A model generated the notes under the pieces. It had not been told where the DNA came from. It saw only the letters and a list, made by a program, of their open reading frames with translations, and did not search any database. A stretch of 64,000 nucleotides of DNA, from NCBI RefSeq assembly GCF_021277265.1, contig NZ_JAJSOH010000001.1, positions 310,001-374,000 on the forward strand, given 5' to 3'. Every line of letters starts with the position of its first letter. Positions within the stretch are counted from its first letter, which is position 1. The position numbers and the translations under genes were made by a program. This stretch comes from Kineosporia rhizophila. Its GTDB lineage: Bacteria; Actinomycetota; Actinomycetes; Actinomycetales; Kineosporiaceae. Positions 8,326 through 17,090 of this stretch are shown in pieces.

Positions 8326-8726
8326 GCTTGATCAGGATGTTCGTGAACGGCCAGGGCATGCGCGGCGGGGAGTTCAACGACGCCTTCGCCGAGGCCCGGT
8401 TCGTGGGTGAGTTCGACACCGCCCCGCGCTACCGCTTCTTCTCGGTGCGCGACGAGTTCCCCGGCCTGCACCCGGTCGAGAGCGGCGGCGCGGCCGTGCC
8501 CGGCGAGGTCTACGAGCTGCCCTACCTGATGCTGGCCGACCGCCTCCTGCCCCGCGAACCGGCCGAGCTGGAGCTGGGCATCATCGAACTGGCCGACGGC
8601 TCCGGCTCGCTGGCCATGCGGATGCGGGCCGAGGCGCTGCACCGCTCCGATGTCGAGGACATCAGCGCGGTGGGCGGCTGGCGGGCTCACCTGCAGGCCA
8701 AGGGCCTGCCGTTCGGCGCCCGCTGA
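8322..8726 (+). CDS. Allophanate hydrolase-related (gamma-glutamylcyclotransferase-like) small protein
   Basis: This is a 134-residue protein overlapping the IclR stop codon by 4 nt (ATGA), so the two are translationally coupled. The order of motifs (MFVNGQGMRGGEFN at the N-terminus, PRYRFFSVRDEFPGLHPV, and a GEVYELP strand) matches the small C-terminal domain of allophanate hydrolase, which has the gamma-glutamylcyclotransferase fold. Free-standing copies occur widely; their reaction is not established. Its coupling to the regulator suggests that it acts on a compound of this locus, possibly one with an amide bond. A short GC-rich hairpin (8735-8749) follows the gene. Confidence 0.8.
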   Translation: MSLIRMFVNGQGMRGGEFNDAFAEARFVGEFDTAPRYRFFSVRDEFPGLHPVESGGAAVPGEVYELPYLMLADRLLPREPAELELGIIELADGSGSLAMRMRAEALHRSDVEDISAVGGWRAHLQAKGLPFGAR

Positions 8727-8784
8727 ACTGAGCCGGCCCGGACCGGGCCCCTTCATGCACAGGTGTCGTCCACATCCCTGACTC

Positions 8785-8813
8785 TTGTCCACACATGTGA
8801 ACCGTGTCAGGAT
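8785..8813 (+). promoter_or_regulatory. Promoter overlapped by an IclR-type operator, upstream of the first glucarate dehydratase gene
   Basis: TTGTCC at 8785-8790 and CAGGAT at 8808-8813 are 17 nt apart and make a fair sigma-70-type promoter. The operator GTCCAC-acat-GTGAAC (8787-8802) covers the -35 box and the spacer, so a bound protein should block transcription. A lone half-site, GTCCAC at 8768-8773, stands 19 nt upstream. The same operator occurs at 17054-17069. Confidence 0.6.
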
Positions 8814-8843
8814 GCAGAGGACGTCTCCCAATGAAGGGTTGCC

Positions 8844-10106
8844 ATGTCCGAGCTGATTTCTGCCGTCCGGGTGACACCCGTGGCCTTCCGGGATCTCCCG
8901 CTGCTGAACAGTGTTGGCGTGCACGAGCCGTTCGCCCTGCGCACGATCGTCGAGGTGGTGACGTCGGGCGGATGGTACGGGCTGGGCGAGACCTACGGCG
9001 ACGAGCCGCACCTGCGGCGCATCGAGCGGGCGGCGGCCGCCCTGGTCGGCGCCGACGTCTTCGACCTGCACGAGATCCAGCGCCGGGTGGTCGTCTCCCT
9101 GCAGGAGGACACCGAGGTCGGCGGGCACGGCATGGCCGGCATGGTCACCACCTCCTCGACCAGCGACCGGGTGCTCTCCCCGTTCGAGGTCGCGGCGCTC
9201 GACCTGCAGGGCAAGCTCGTCGGCCGCCCGGTCAGCGACCTGCTCGGCGGCGCGGTGCGCGACCGGGTGAGCTTCACCGGCTACCTGTTCTACAAGTGGG
9301 CCGGCCATCCGGGCCACGACGAGGACGAGTGGGGGGCCGCGCTCGATCCCGACGGCCTGGTCCGCCAGGCCACGAAAATGATCGGCGATTACGGCTTCTC
9401 GTCGATCAAGCTGAAGGGCGGCGTGTTCCACCCCGAGGAGGAGGTGGCCGCGATCAAGGCGCTGCGGCAGGCCTTCCCCGACACCCCGCTGCGCCTGGAC
9501 CCGAACGCGGTCTGGACGGTGCCCACCTCGATCAAGGTCGGCCACGACCTCGAGGGTGTGCTGGAGTACCTGGAGGACCCGACCGCCGGCCTCGAAGGCA
9601 TGGCCCAGGTGGCCCGCGACGTGCCGATGCCCCTGGCCACGAACATGTGCGTGGTCGCCTTCGACCAGCTGAAGCCCGCCGTCCGGCAGGACGCGGTGCA
9701 GGTGGTGCTGTCCGACCACCACTTCTGGGGCGGTCTGCGCCGCTCGCAGGCCCTGGCCTCGATCTGCGACACCTTCGACCTGGGCCTGTCGATGCACTCG
9801 AACTCGCACCTGGGCATCAGCCTGGCCGCGATGGTGCACCTGGCCTCGGCCACCCCGAACCTCGACTACACCTGCGACACGCACTGGCCCTGGAAGCAGG
9901 CCGAGGACGACGTGATCGTGCCGGGGGAGCTGTCTTTCGAGGACGGGTCGGTGCGGGTTCCGACGAAACCCGGGCTGGGCGTCGAGCTGGACCGGGACGC
10001 GCTGGCCCGGATGCACCAGCAGTACCTGGACAGCGGCATCCGCAACCGCGACGACACCGGCTACATGCGCAGCATCGACCCCGGGTGGAAGCAGCCGCTC
10101 TGGTGA
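8844..10106 (+). CDS. Glucarate dehydratase family protein (enolase superfamily)
   Basis: This 420-residue enolase-superfamily protein has the glucarate dehydratase signature: KLKGG with the catalytic Lys-x-Lys, metal ligand region RLDPNAVW, ATNM, SDHHFWGG and the His-containing MHSNSHLGIS. These residues serve Mg2+-assisted removal of water from a sugar diacid, giving 5-keto-4-deoxyglucarate. It is clearly different from the second copy at 19752, which is the E. coli GudD type, so the two may prefer different aldarates (for example glucarate and galactarate). ATG at 8844 follows AAGGG. The stop overlaps the next gene by 4 nt (GTGA), and an operator-controlled promoter lies upstream. Confidence 0.9.
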   Translation: MSELISAVRVTPVAFRDLPLLNSVGVHEPFALRTIVEVVTSGGWYGLGETYGDEPHLRRIERAAAALVGADVFDLHEIQRRVVVSLQEDTEVGGHGMAGMVTTSSTSDRVLSPFEVAALDLQGKLVGRPVSDLLGGAVRDRVSFTGYLFYKWAGHPGHDEDEWGAALDPDGLVRQATKMIGDYGFSSIKLKGGVFHPEEEVAAIKALRQAFPDTPLRLDPNAVWTVPTSIKVGHDLEGVLEYLEDPTAGLEGMAQVARDVPMPLATNMCVVAFDQLKPAVRQDAVQVVLSDHHFWGGLRRSQALASICDTFDLGLSMHSNSHLGISLAAMVHLASATPNLDYTCDTHWPWKQAEDDVIVPGELSFEDGSVRVPTKPGLGVELDRDALARMHQQYLDSGIRNRDDTGYMRSIDPGWKQPLW

Positions 10107-11050
10107 AGATCCTCGTCACCGAGCAGATCCTGCAGCGGTTCCGGACCCGGCTCGAATCGAACTCCCCGCACGAGTGGGTCTTCGCGCAAGATCTCCGGGC
10201 CGCGCCGGGAACCCAGGTCCTGGTCGGCGCCTCGGCCTCGGCGGAGCTGATCCGGGCCTGTGGTGAAGACCTTCGGCTGGTGCAGGTCACCGGGGCCGGC
10301 CTGGACAAGATCGCAGTAGACGCCCTACCACCCAGCACGTTGCTGGCCAACACCTTTCACCACGGTCGCTCGATCGCCGAGCACGTGGTGATGGTCTCGA
10401 TGATGCTGCTGCGGCACGTGCCCCGGGCCTCCCGGGAGCTGGCGGCCGGCCAGTGGCGCACGGTGATGACCGATCCGGCCGTGCCCTTCGGTGGCGTCCT
10501 GGCCGGGCGCACCATGGGCATCGTCGGATTCGGTGAGATCGGCTCTCAGGTAGCCGTTCTGGCCCGGGCGTTGGGGATGAGGGTGCGGGCCGTGCGGCAC
10601 TCCGGCCGCGCTGCCGAGGGAGTCGAGTGGATGGGGACCTCCGCCCAACTGCCCGAGCTGCTGCGGACGTCCGACATCGTGGTGGCCACCGTGCCGCTCA
10701 GCGAAAAGACCCGTGGCCTGCTGGACTCCGAGGCCCTGGCCGCCATGAGGCCCGACGCCATCCTGGTCAACGTGGCCCGCGGGGCCGTGGTGGACGAGCA
10801 GGCGCTGCACAACGCCCTCACCGAGGGCACCATCGGCGGCGCCGCGATCGACGTGTGGTGGCGCAACCCCCGCGACCCCGACGCGCCCCCGCCCTCACAC
10901 CTGGACTTCACCGGTTTCGATAACGTGGTGCTCACCCCGCACCAGTCGGGACACACCGAAGAGACCTTCCAGGGCCGGGTCGCCGACGTGGTGGCGAATG
11001 TCGAGGCGCTGGCCTCTGGCCGGCCCCTACGCAATCTGGTCCGTCGCTGA
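10103..11050 (+). CDS. D-2-hydroxyacid dehydrogenase (NAD-dependent), coupled to the first dehydratase
   Basis: This 315-residue member of the D-isomer-specific 2-hydroxyacid dehydrogenase family overlaps the dehydratase gene by 4 nt. It has the NAD-binding motif GIVGFGEIGSQVAVLARALG, the NVARGAVVDEQAL block with the catalytic Arg region, and the C-terminal catalytic His in LTPHQSGHTEE. Typical substrates are glyoxylate, hydroxypyruvate or 2-oxo sugar acids. Tight coupling to an aldarate dehydratase suggests that it reduces or oxidises a keto-acid of the same pathway. The start is taken as GTG at 10103; there is no room for an independent ribosome binding site, as expected for coupled translation. 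Confidence 0.88.
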   Translation: MKILVTEQILQRFRTRLESNSPHEWVFAQDLRAAPGTQVLVGASASAELIRACGEDLRLVQVTGAGLDKIAVDALPPSTLLANTFHHGRSIAEHVVMVSMMLLRHVPRASRELAAGQWRTVMTDPAVPFGGVLAGRTMGIVGFGEIGSQVAVLARALGMRVRAVRHSGRAAEGVEWMGTSAQLPELLRTSDIVVATVPLSEKTRGLLDSEALAAMRPDAILVNVARGAVVDEQALHNALTEGTIGGAAIDVWWRNPRDPDAPPPSHLDFTGFDNVVLTPHQSGHTEETFQGRVADVVANVEALASGRPLRNLVRR

Positions 11051-11053
11051 CTC

Positions 11054-11596
11054 TCAGGCCAAGGTCAAGGCAAGGACGGCGCCCGCGGCCATGAGTACGC
11101 CGGTGCCGGCGCAGACCGCTGCGGCCCCGGCCTGCGCCCTGGGGCCGTCTGCACGTTCGGCGCGAGCCATCAGGGTGACGCTGGTGAGCGCTACAGCCGT
11201 GCCCAGCACGAAGTACAACGGAGTGCGGTAGAGCCAGCTGTAGGGCGCGAAATGCACTACCAGCAGTAGAGCCATGGCCAGCGGGACGAGTTCGTAACGG
11301 CGTGAGAGGACTAGGCAGACCACGATCGGCAGGCCCAGGAGCTGGCCGGTGGCCAGGACGACGGACAGGTCGTCGAGAACCGGGTGGTCGGGCCGATCAG
11401 GGCCAGCCGCAGTGAGGACGAGGGCGGCCGGCAAGGCGACCATCCCCTGGAACAGGGTGGCCAGGGCCGCGGTGCACGGGTTCGCCCGGGTCCAGACCCA
11501 GGCGCAGAGCAGCCAGGTGGCGCCGTAGGCGGCGAGGAAGGCCCAGCCGTGCCCAGTGGCCCGCGCCAGAGCGTCCAGGTGACTACCGACGTCCAC
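11054..11596 (-). CDS. Integral membrane protein of unknown function
   Basis: This is a 180-residue hydrophobic protein with five or six predicted membrane segments (for example AFLAAYGATWLLCAWVW, MALLLVVHFAPYSWLY and a C-terminal AVCAGTGVLMAAGAVLAL). I do not recognise the family with confidence. It converges on the dehydrogenase gene with 3 nt between stops and lies just downstream of the importer operon's terminator, so it is a separate unit. Nothing in it points to aldarate metabolism. Confidence 0.75.
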   Translation of the reverse strand: MDVGSHLDALARATGHGWAFLAAYGATWLLCAWVWTRANPCTAALATLFQGMVALPAALVLTAAGPDRPDHPVLDDLSVVLATGQLLGLPIVVCLVLSRRYELVPLAMALLLVVHFAPYSWLYRTPLYFVLGTAVALTSVTLMARAERADGPRAQAGAAAVCAGTGVLMAAGAVLALTLA

Positions 11597-11611
11597 CTAC
11601 CGAACCATAAA

Positions 11612-11638
11612 GGACGGCGGTGGTGACCACCGCCGTCC
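11612..11638 (-). terminator. Terminator of the ABC importer operon
   Basis: A perfect 13-bp inverted repeat centred at 11625 is followed, on the minus strand, by TTTATGG. It lies 16 nt beyond the stop codon of the last importer gene and 16 nt before the start of the downstream membrane protein gene. Confidence 0.75.
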
Positions 11639-11653
11639 TCTGGTCGTTCTGTT

Positions 11654-12637
11654 CTAGGCGAGCGCCAGTTGCTTGGGCGTCTCCATCGGGTGGTGGCACT
11701 CGGCGCCGTGGTCCGGTGATTCCGGGTCCTTCACCAGCGGGGGCGCGGTGGAGGCGCAGATGTCGGTCGCCTTCCAGCAGCGGGTGCGGAAGCGGCAGCC
11801 CGAGGGCGGGTTCAGCGGTGAGGGGATCTCGCCCTTGAGCAGGATCCGCTCGCCCCGGTCGGACTCGTGCAGCTTCGGGGCCGCCGACATCAGCGCGGCC
11901 GTGTACGGGTGCCGGGGGCGCTCGAAGACCGCCTCGGTCGGGCCCTGTTCGACGATCCGGCCCAGGTACATCACCGCCACCCGGTCGGCCACGTGCCGCA
12001 CCACCGAGAGGTCGTGCGAGATGAACACGTAGCTGACCCCGAGCTGGCGCTGCAGGTCGTTGAGCAGGTTCAGCACCTGCGCCTGCACCGACAGGTCGAG
12101 CGCCGACACCGGCTCGTCACAGATGATCACGTCCGGCTGCAGGGCCAGGGCCCGGGCGATGCCCAGACGCTGCCGCTGACCGCCGGAGAACTCCTGCGGG
12201 TAGCGGTCGGCGTCGCTCGGGCGAAGACCCACCAGGTGCAACAGCTCTCGCACCCGGGCGGCCCGGTCGCGGGAGTTGGCGTACATGTGCTTGTGGGTCT
12301 TCCACGGCTCGGCGATGATCTGGCCGGCCGTCATCCGGGAGTTCAGCGAACCGTACGGGTCCTGGAACACCATCTGCACCCGGCGCCGCCAGGCCAGCAG
12401 TTCCTTGCCGCGCAGGCCGAACGGGTCGGTGCCGTCGAACCGCACGGTGCCGCCGTCCGGCTTCTCCAGCATCAGCAGGGTGCGGGCGAGAGTCGACTTG
12501 CCGCAACCGGACTCGCCGACCAGGCCCAGGGTCTCGCCCTTGCCCAGCTTCAGGCTGATCCCGTCGAGCGCCTTCAGCCGCCCGTCCCGCACGTCGAACG
12601 TCTTGGTCAGGCCGTTCACCTCGAGCAGGTCGCTCAT
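11654..12637 (-). CDS. Dipeptide/oligopeptide-type ABC transporter ATP-binding protein (DppF-like)
   Basis: This 327-residue ATPase has Walker A GESGCGKST, the signature FSGGQRQRLGIARAL and Walker B VIICDEPVSALD. The C-terminal oligopeptide-transporter extension carries its cysteines (GCRFRTRCWKATDIC). The start at 12637 is chosen because AGGAGG lies just upstream and the protein then begins at the usual position; an upstream in-frame start at 12718 would overlap the preceding gene. The gene begins 2 nt after the stop of the preceding ATPase gene and is the last of five importer genes. Confidence 0.92.
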   Translation of the reverse strand: MSDLLEVNGLTKTFDVRDGRLKALDGISLKLGKGETLGLVGESGCGKSTLARTLLMLEKPDGGTVRFDGTDPFGLRGKELLAWRRRVQMVFQDPYGSLNSRMTAGQIIAEPWKTHKHMYANSRDRAARVRELLHLVGLRPSDADRYPQEFSGGQRQRLGIARALALQPDVIICDEPVSALDLSVQAQVLNLLNDLQRQLGVSYVFISHDLSVVRHVADRVAVMYLGRIVEQGPTEAVFERPRHPYTAALMSAAPKLHESDRGERILLKGEIPSPLNPPSGCRFRTRCWKATDICASTAPPLVKDPESPDHGAECHHPMETPKQLALA

Positions 12638-12639
12638 GA

Positions 12640-13605
12640 TCAGACCTCCTCGGTGAAGTGGCAGGCGGCCTTGCGGCCGTCGGCGACGGGTTTCAATGAA
12701 GGACGTTCGTCCCGGCACTTCTGTCGGGCCAGGGGGCAGCGGGCCTGGTAGACGCAGCCGCTCGGGATCGAGGCCAGGTCCGGGGGCGTGCCGCCGATCG
12801 AGGACAGCTCCTCCCCCCGGGCCACGTGCACCGGCACCGAGTCCAGAAGGCCCTTGGTGTAGGGGTGTTTCGGCTTACCGAAGACCTCGGACACCGGGCC
12901 GGTCTCGACCACGTGCCCGGCGTACATCACCGCCACCTTGTCGGCCTCCTCGGCGACCAGGGCCAGGTCGTGGGTGATCAGCACGACGGCCATCTCCCGC
13001 TCGGCCCGTAGGTCCTTCAGCAGCGCCATGATCTGGGCCTGCACGGTGACGTCGAGCGCGGTGGTGGGCTCGTCGGCCAGCAGCACGCTCGGGTTCAGCG
13101 CCACCGCCATGGCGATCAGCAGGCGCTGGCGCATGCCGCCGGAGAACTGGTGCGGGTAGGCGTCGACCCGGTTCTCCGGGTGCGGGATGCCGACCCGGCG
13201 CATCAGCTCGACGGCCTCGGCCCGGGCCGCCCGGGCCGACATCTTCCGGTGGATCCGGAACGGCTCGGCCAGCTGGGTGCCCACCGTGTAGACCGGGTTC
13301 AGCGCGGTCAGCGCGTCCTGGAACACGATCGCCAGCTCCGGGCCGGCCACCGCCCGGCGCTGCCGGCGCGAGGCCTTGACCAGGTCGGTGCCGTTGAGGT
13401 TGACCGAGCCCCGGGTGACCGAGGCGACCGGCTCGAGCAGCCCGACGATGGCCTGGGCGGTCATCGACTTGCCGCAGCCGGACTCCCCGAGCAGGGCCAG
13501 GGTCTCGCCCTGCTCGGCCTCGAACCCGACCCCGTCGACGGCCCGCAGGGTGCCGTTGGGGGTCTCGATGTCGACGGTCAGATCGGTGACGCTGAGGACG
13601 GACAT
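12640..13605 (-). CDS. Dipeptide/oligopeptide-type ABC transporter ATP-binding protein (DppD-like)
   Basis: This 321-residue ATPase has Walker A GESGCGKSMT, the signature FSGGMRQRLLIAMAVAL and Walker B VLLADEPTTALD. The C-terminal region with GCVYQARCPLARQKC is the Cys-containing oligopeptide-transporter extension. Its ATG at 13605 overlaps the stop of the permease gene by one base (TGATG). Together with the DppF-like protein it should form the ATPase heterodimer that drives the two permeases. Confidence 0.92.
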   Translation of the reverse strand: MSVLSVTDLTVDIETPNGTLRAVDGVGFEAEQGETLALLGESGCGKSMTAQAIVGLLEPVASVTRGSVNLNGTDLVKASRRQRRAVAGPELAIVFQDALTALNPVYTVGTQLAEPFRIHRKMSARAARAEAVELMRRVGIPHPENRVDAYPHQFSGGMRQRLLIAMAVALNPSVLLADEPTTALDVTVQAQIMALLKDLRAEREMAVVLITHDLALVAEEADKVAVMYAGHVVETGPVSEVFGKPKHPYTKGLLDSVPVHVARGEELSSIGGTPPDLASIPSGCVYQARCPLARQKCRDERPSLKPVADGRKAACHFTEEV

Positions 13606-14549
13606 CAGTTGGCCTCCGGGGCGACGGCCTTGCGGCCGCGCTTTCCTCTGGGAAGGGTCAGGCGCCAGCGTTGGGCCGGGTCGGTGGCCAGCCGGGCCCA
13701 GGAGGCCAGGACCGTGGCCGACACGGTGGTGATCACGATGGCCAGACCGGGGAAGAACGAGAGCCACCAGGCGGTCTGGAGGTAGGTGCGACCCTGCGAG
13801 ACCATCAGGCCCCAGCTCACCGAGGGCGGCTGGATGCCGATGCCGAGGAAGCTCAGCGACGACTCCGAGAGCATCACGAAGCAGAAGTCCAGGGTGGCCA
13901 CGGTGAGCAGGGTGGGCAGGATGATCGGCAGGACGTGCCGGAAGATGATCGCCGACGGCTTCGTGCCGAAGGTCCGGGCGGCGTCGACGAACAGCCGGCT
14001 CTGCAGCTCGGCCGACTCGGCCCGGGCGGTGCGCAGGTAGATCGGGATCCGGGTGATCGCCAGCACCAGCACCAGGTTGGCCGAGCTGGGCGAGAAGATG
14101 TACAGCACCACCACGGCCATCAGCAGCGAGGGGAAGCTGAGGATGATGTCGGCGATCCGCATCACCACGGTCTCCCGCCAGCCCCGGTGGTAGCCGGCCC
14201 ACATGCCCACCAGCGAGCCGATGACCAGCGAGAGCAGCACCGCCGGCACGGCCACCGAGAGGGTGGTGCGACTGGCCACGATCAGCCGGGCCAGCACACT
14301 GCGCCCCAGCGGGTCGGTGCCCAGGAAGTTCAGCCAGCCGTCGTCGAGACTGAACGGGGCCGCGTTGGCGTTGAGCAGGTTCTGCTCGCGGGCCTCGTCG
14401 CCGACCAGCATCGGGCCGAACACGGCGACCAGGACGACGAAGGCCAGGACCAGGGCGGCCAGGGTGGCCACCCGGTCGCGCAGCAGCATGCGCCACAGCT
14501 TCGGCGCCTGGGGCCGGGCCTCGACCGGGGCCTCCACAGTGGCGGTCAT
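13605..14549 (-). CDS. ABC transporter permease (DppC-like)
   Basis: This is a 314-residue inner-membrane permease with one N-terminal membrane segment, then an extracytoplasmic region containing the DppC-type LGTDPLGRSVLARLI motif. It also has a five-segment core carrying the ATPase-contact loop (about ARTFGTKPSAIIFRHVLP). It overlaps the DppB-like gene by 4 nt. The last residues are basic and cytoplasmic. Confidence 0.9.
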   Translation of the reverse strand: MTATVEAPVEARPQAPKLWRMLLRDRVATLAALVLAFVVLVAVFGPMLVGDEAREQNLLNANAAPFSLDDGWLNFLGTDPLGRSVLARLIVASRTTLSVAVPAVLLSLVIGSLVGMWAGYHRGWRETVVMRIADIILSFPSLLMAVVVLYIFSPSSANLVLVLAITRIPIYLRTARAESAELQSRLFVDAARTFGTKPSAIIFRHVLPIILPTLLTVATLDFCFVMLSESSLSFLGIGIQPPSVSWGLMVSQGRTYLQTAWWLSFFPGLAIVITTVSATVLASWARLATDPAQRWRLTLPRGKRGRKAVAPEAN

Positions 14550-15475
14550 GCCGAAACCTTCTCTCGCACGCGGGCATCGAGCAGGGCGTAACCGATGTCG
14601 ATGACGATGTTGAGGACGAAGATCGAGACCGCGGTGAGCAGCACGCAGGCCTGCAGCACGGCGAAGTCCCGGCCGAGGATGGAGTCGATCATCAGCTTGC
14701 CGATCCCCGGCCAGCCGAAGATGGTCTCGACCACCACGGCGCCGTTGATCAGGCCGACCATCAGGTCACCGGCCACGGTCAGGGCCGGGGCGGCGGCGTT
14801 GCGCAGGGCGTGGTGGGTGACCACCCGCAGGTCGCCGGCGCCCTTGCTGCGAGCCAGCCGCACGTAGGGGGCGCTCAGGGCGCTCACCATCGCCCCTCGC
14901 ACCACCTGGGTCAGCACCCCCAGGGGCCGGATCACCAGGGTGGCCACCGGCAGCACCCAGGAGGCCATGCCCCCGGTCACACCCGAGGTAGGCAGCCAGC
15001 CCAGGCTCACGGCGAAGATCCAGACCCCGACGATGGCGAACCAGAAGTCCGGCACGCTGGCCGCGGTCATCGACAGGAAGCTGGAGATCCGGTCGGCCAC
15101 CGAGTTCGGCCGGTAGGCCGCCCAGCTGCCGATCACGATCGCTCCCACGACCGCGATCAGCATGGTCGAGAAGGCCAGCTGCAGGGTGGCCGGGAAGGCG
15201 CGCAGGGCCATCGTGGCCGCCGACTCCCCGGTGCGCAGCGACTCCCCGAAGTCCAGGGTCAGGATGCCGCCCAGGTAGTCCCACATCTGGGCCCACACCG
15301 AGTCGTCCAGGCCGTTGGCCTCGATGAAGTTCTGCCGCTGCTCGGGGGTGGCCGACTCGGGCAGGTAGAGGTTGGCCGGGTCGCCGGTCAGCCGGGCGAG
15401 GAAGAAGACGCCCAGCAGAACGGCGATCAGCGGCAGCAGGCTGGTGACCGCGCGGCGGCGGAGGAATCCGGTCAT
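14546..15475 (-). CDS. ABC transporter permease (DppB-like)
   Basis: This is a 309-residue permease with six membrane segments. The DppB hallmarks are the large periplasmic loop after the first segment (TGDPANLYLPESATPEQRQ), the coupling loop region YVRLARSKGAGDLRVVTHHALRN (EAA-type) and ETIFGWPGIGKLMIDSI near the C-terminus. It overlaps the binding-protein gene by 4 nt, so the five genes form one polycistronic unit. Confidence 0.9.
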   Translation of the reverse strand: MTGFLRRRAVTSLLPLIAVLLGVFFLARLTGDPANLYLPESATPEQRQNFIEANGLDDSVWAQMWDYLGGILTLDFGESLRTGESAATMALRAFPATLQLAFSTMLIAVVGAIVIGSWAAYRPNSVADRISSFLSMTAASVPDFWFAIVGVWIFAVSLGWLPTSGVTGGMASWVLPVATLVIRPLGVLTQVVRGAMVSALSAPYVRLARSKGAGDLRVVTHHALRNAAAPALTVAGDLMVGLINGAVVVETIFGWPGIGKLMIDSILGRDFAVLQACVLLTAVSIFVLNIVIDIGYALLDARVREKVSA

Positions 15476-17037
15476 GACACAGGACTCATCTCTGCCAGGC
15501 GCATCTCGTCACCGCTGGCCGAGTTCGGCTCGTAGGAGACGCTCGCGGACTTGGCCAGGACCGCGCTCATGTGCGCGATGTAGGCGTACTGGGTGATCTC
15601 GTCCTGCTCGTACTGCCAGAGCTTCTCCAGCGCACTCTGCCGCTCGGCCCCGACCAGGGCCTCGGCGTCGCGGATCTTCTGGTCGAACTCCGGCGTGCCC
15701 CAGGAACTCTGGTAGCCCTCGGCGAGCATGTACTGGTCCAGTGTGAACGCCGCGTCACCGGCCTGGTTACCGTGCATGATCATCAGCAGGTACGGTCCGG
15801 TGTCCTCGGGGAAGGGCCGGATCTGGTACTCCAGCTGGGCGTTCGTGTCCATCATCTCGATCTTCACGTTCAGCCCGGCCTTCTCCAGCTCGCCCTGGAT
15901 CACCTCGATCGTCTCGGTGATCCGCGGGAACTGGGCGTTGCGGCCGATCAGCCGGATCTCGGTGTCCACCGGCACGCCGTCGGCGCGGGCCTCGTCGACC
16001 AGGGCCTTGGCCTTGGCCGCGTCGTAGGGCCAGACCTTCTCGTCCGGGTTGTAGCCGACGATGCCCTCGGGAATGAGCTCACCGGCAGGGGTGGCCAGAT
16101 TCTCGAACAGCGTCTGGCTGAGCAGGTTCCGGTCGATCACGTAGTTCACCGCCTGCCGGATCCGCTGGTCGTCCAGCGGGGGCTGGTCGGCCTGCATGCG
16201 CAGCGCGGTGGTCTCGTTGTTGCGGTAGGCCACGGCCAGTTCGCCGGCGCCGTCCTCGGGCGCCAGGCTGGTGGCGATGTCGGCCTCGCCGTTGGCCACC
16301 ATCGCGGCCCGCACGCTGCCCTCGGCCCGCCAGACGTAGTTCACGTTGTTGTAGGCCGGTGCCTCACCCCAGTAGTCCGGGTTGGCCTCCAGCGAAAGTC
16401 TCTGTCCGGCCTGCCAGTCGGCCACCTGGTAGGGGCCGGTCCCGATCGGCTCGCGCACCTTCTCGGTCGTGCTGGTCCGGGTGGAGACCATCTCGATGAA
16501 CGAAAGGCGCAGCGGAAGGATCGGGTCGGGCTCGGGCGAGGTGACGGTCAGCGTGGTGTCGTCCACGGCCTCCACCTCCAGGTCGGTGTCGCCGAACACG
16601 TAACCCTCCACCTCGCAGGCGAGGTCGGAGTTCACCGCGCGGTCGATGGTGAAGGCCGCGGCCTCGGCGTCGAAGGGGGTGCCGTCGGTGAACGTCACGC
16701 CCTCGCGGAGGGTGAAGGTCCAGGTCTCGTCGGTGGTCTGCTCCCACTCGGTGGCCAGCAGCGGCTGCAGCTCACCGGAGTCGGGGTCGCGCTCCACCAG
16801 CGGTTCGGTGATGTTCGAGCGCACCACCACGCCGGTGGCGGTGAGCGAGCTCTGGCACGCCTCCAGGGTCGGTGGCTCCTGCGGCAGAACGATTCTCAGA
16901 CCGTCGGCGCCGCCGCCGGTGACGTACTCGGAGTTGGCGACCGTGCAGCCGCCGACCGCGCTGGTGGCCAGCGCCAGACCGAGCAGGCCGGCCACGGGCC
17001 GCCATCTACGCAGCCTCGAAATGGGTGGGCTCAACAT
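15472..17037 (-). CDS. Family 5 extracellular solute-binding lipoprotein of the importer
   Basis: This is a 521-residue DppA/OppA-type receptor. The N-terminus has a basic stretch, a hydrophobic core and the lipobox SAVGGC with Cys at about residue 31, so the mature protein is anchored to the outer face of the membrane. Domain features include the early EPPTLEACQ region, WTFTLREGVTFTDGTPFDAE and a late RQAVNYVIDRNLL block. Family 5 proteins bind peptides, nickel chelates, opines or sugars. Its control by the same operator as the aldarate dehydratase gene suggests a sugar-acid ligand, which is unusual for this class. ATG at 17037 follows AAAGGA. Confidence 0.9.
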   Translation of the reverse strand: MLSPPISRLRRWRPVAGLLGLALATSAVGGCTVANSEYVTGGGADGLRIVLPQEPPTLEACQSSLTATGVVVRSNITEPLVERDPDSGELQPLLATEWEQTTDETWTFTLREGVTFTDGTPFDAEAAAFTIDRAVNSDLACEVEGYVFGDTDLEVEAVDDTTLTVTSPEPDPILPLRLSFIEMVSTRTSTTEKVREPIGTGPYQVADWQAGQRLSLEANPDYWGEAPAYNNVNYVWRAEGSVRAAMVANGEADIATSLAPEDGAGELAVAYRNNETTALRMQADQPPLDDQRIRQAVNYVIDRNLLSQTLFENLATPAGELIPEGIVGYNPDEKVWPYDAAKAKALVDEARADGVPVDTEIRLIGRNAQFPRITETIEVIQGELEKAGLNVKIEMMDTNAQLEYQIRPFPEDTGPYLLMIMHGNQAGDAAFTLDQYMLAEGYQSSWGTPEFDQKIRDAEALVGAERQSALEKLWQYEQDEITQYAYIAHMSAVLAKSASVSYEPNSASGDEMRLAEMSPVS

Positions 17038-17053
17038 TGAGTTCCTTTCGGCT

Positions 17054-17069
17054 GTCCACGGATGTGAAC
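17054..17069 (-). promoter_or_regulatory. IclR-type operator in the importer leader
   Basis: GTCCAC-ggat-GTGAAC has the same arms and the same 4-nt spacer as the operator at 8787-8802. It lies between the mapped promoter (17091-17119) and the start codon at 17037, about +15 to +30, a position typical for repression. Confidence 0.6.
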
Positions 17070-17090
17070 GCGATCCGAATTCGTAGACGT

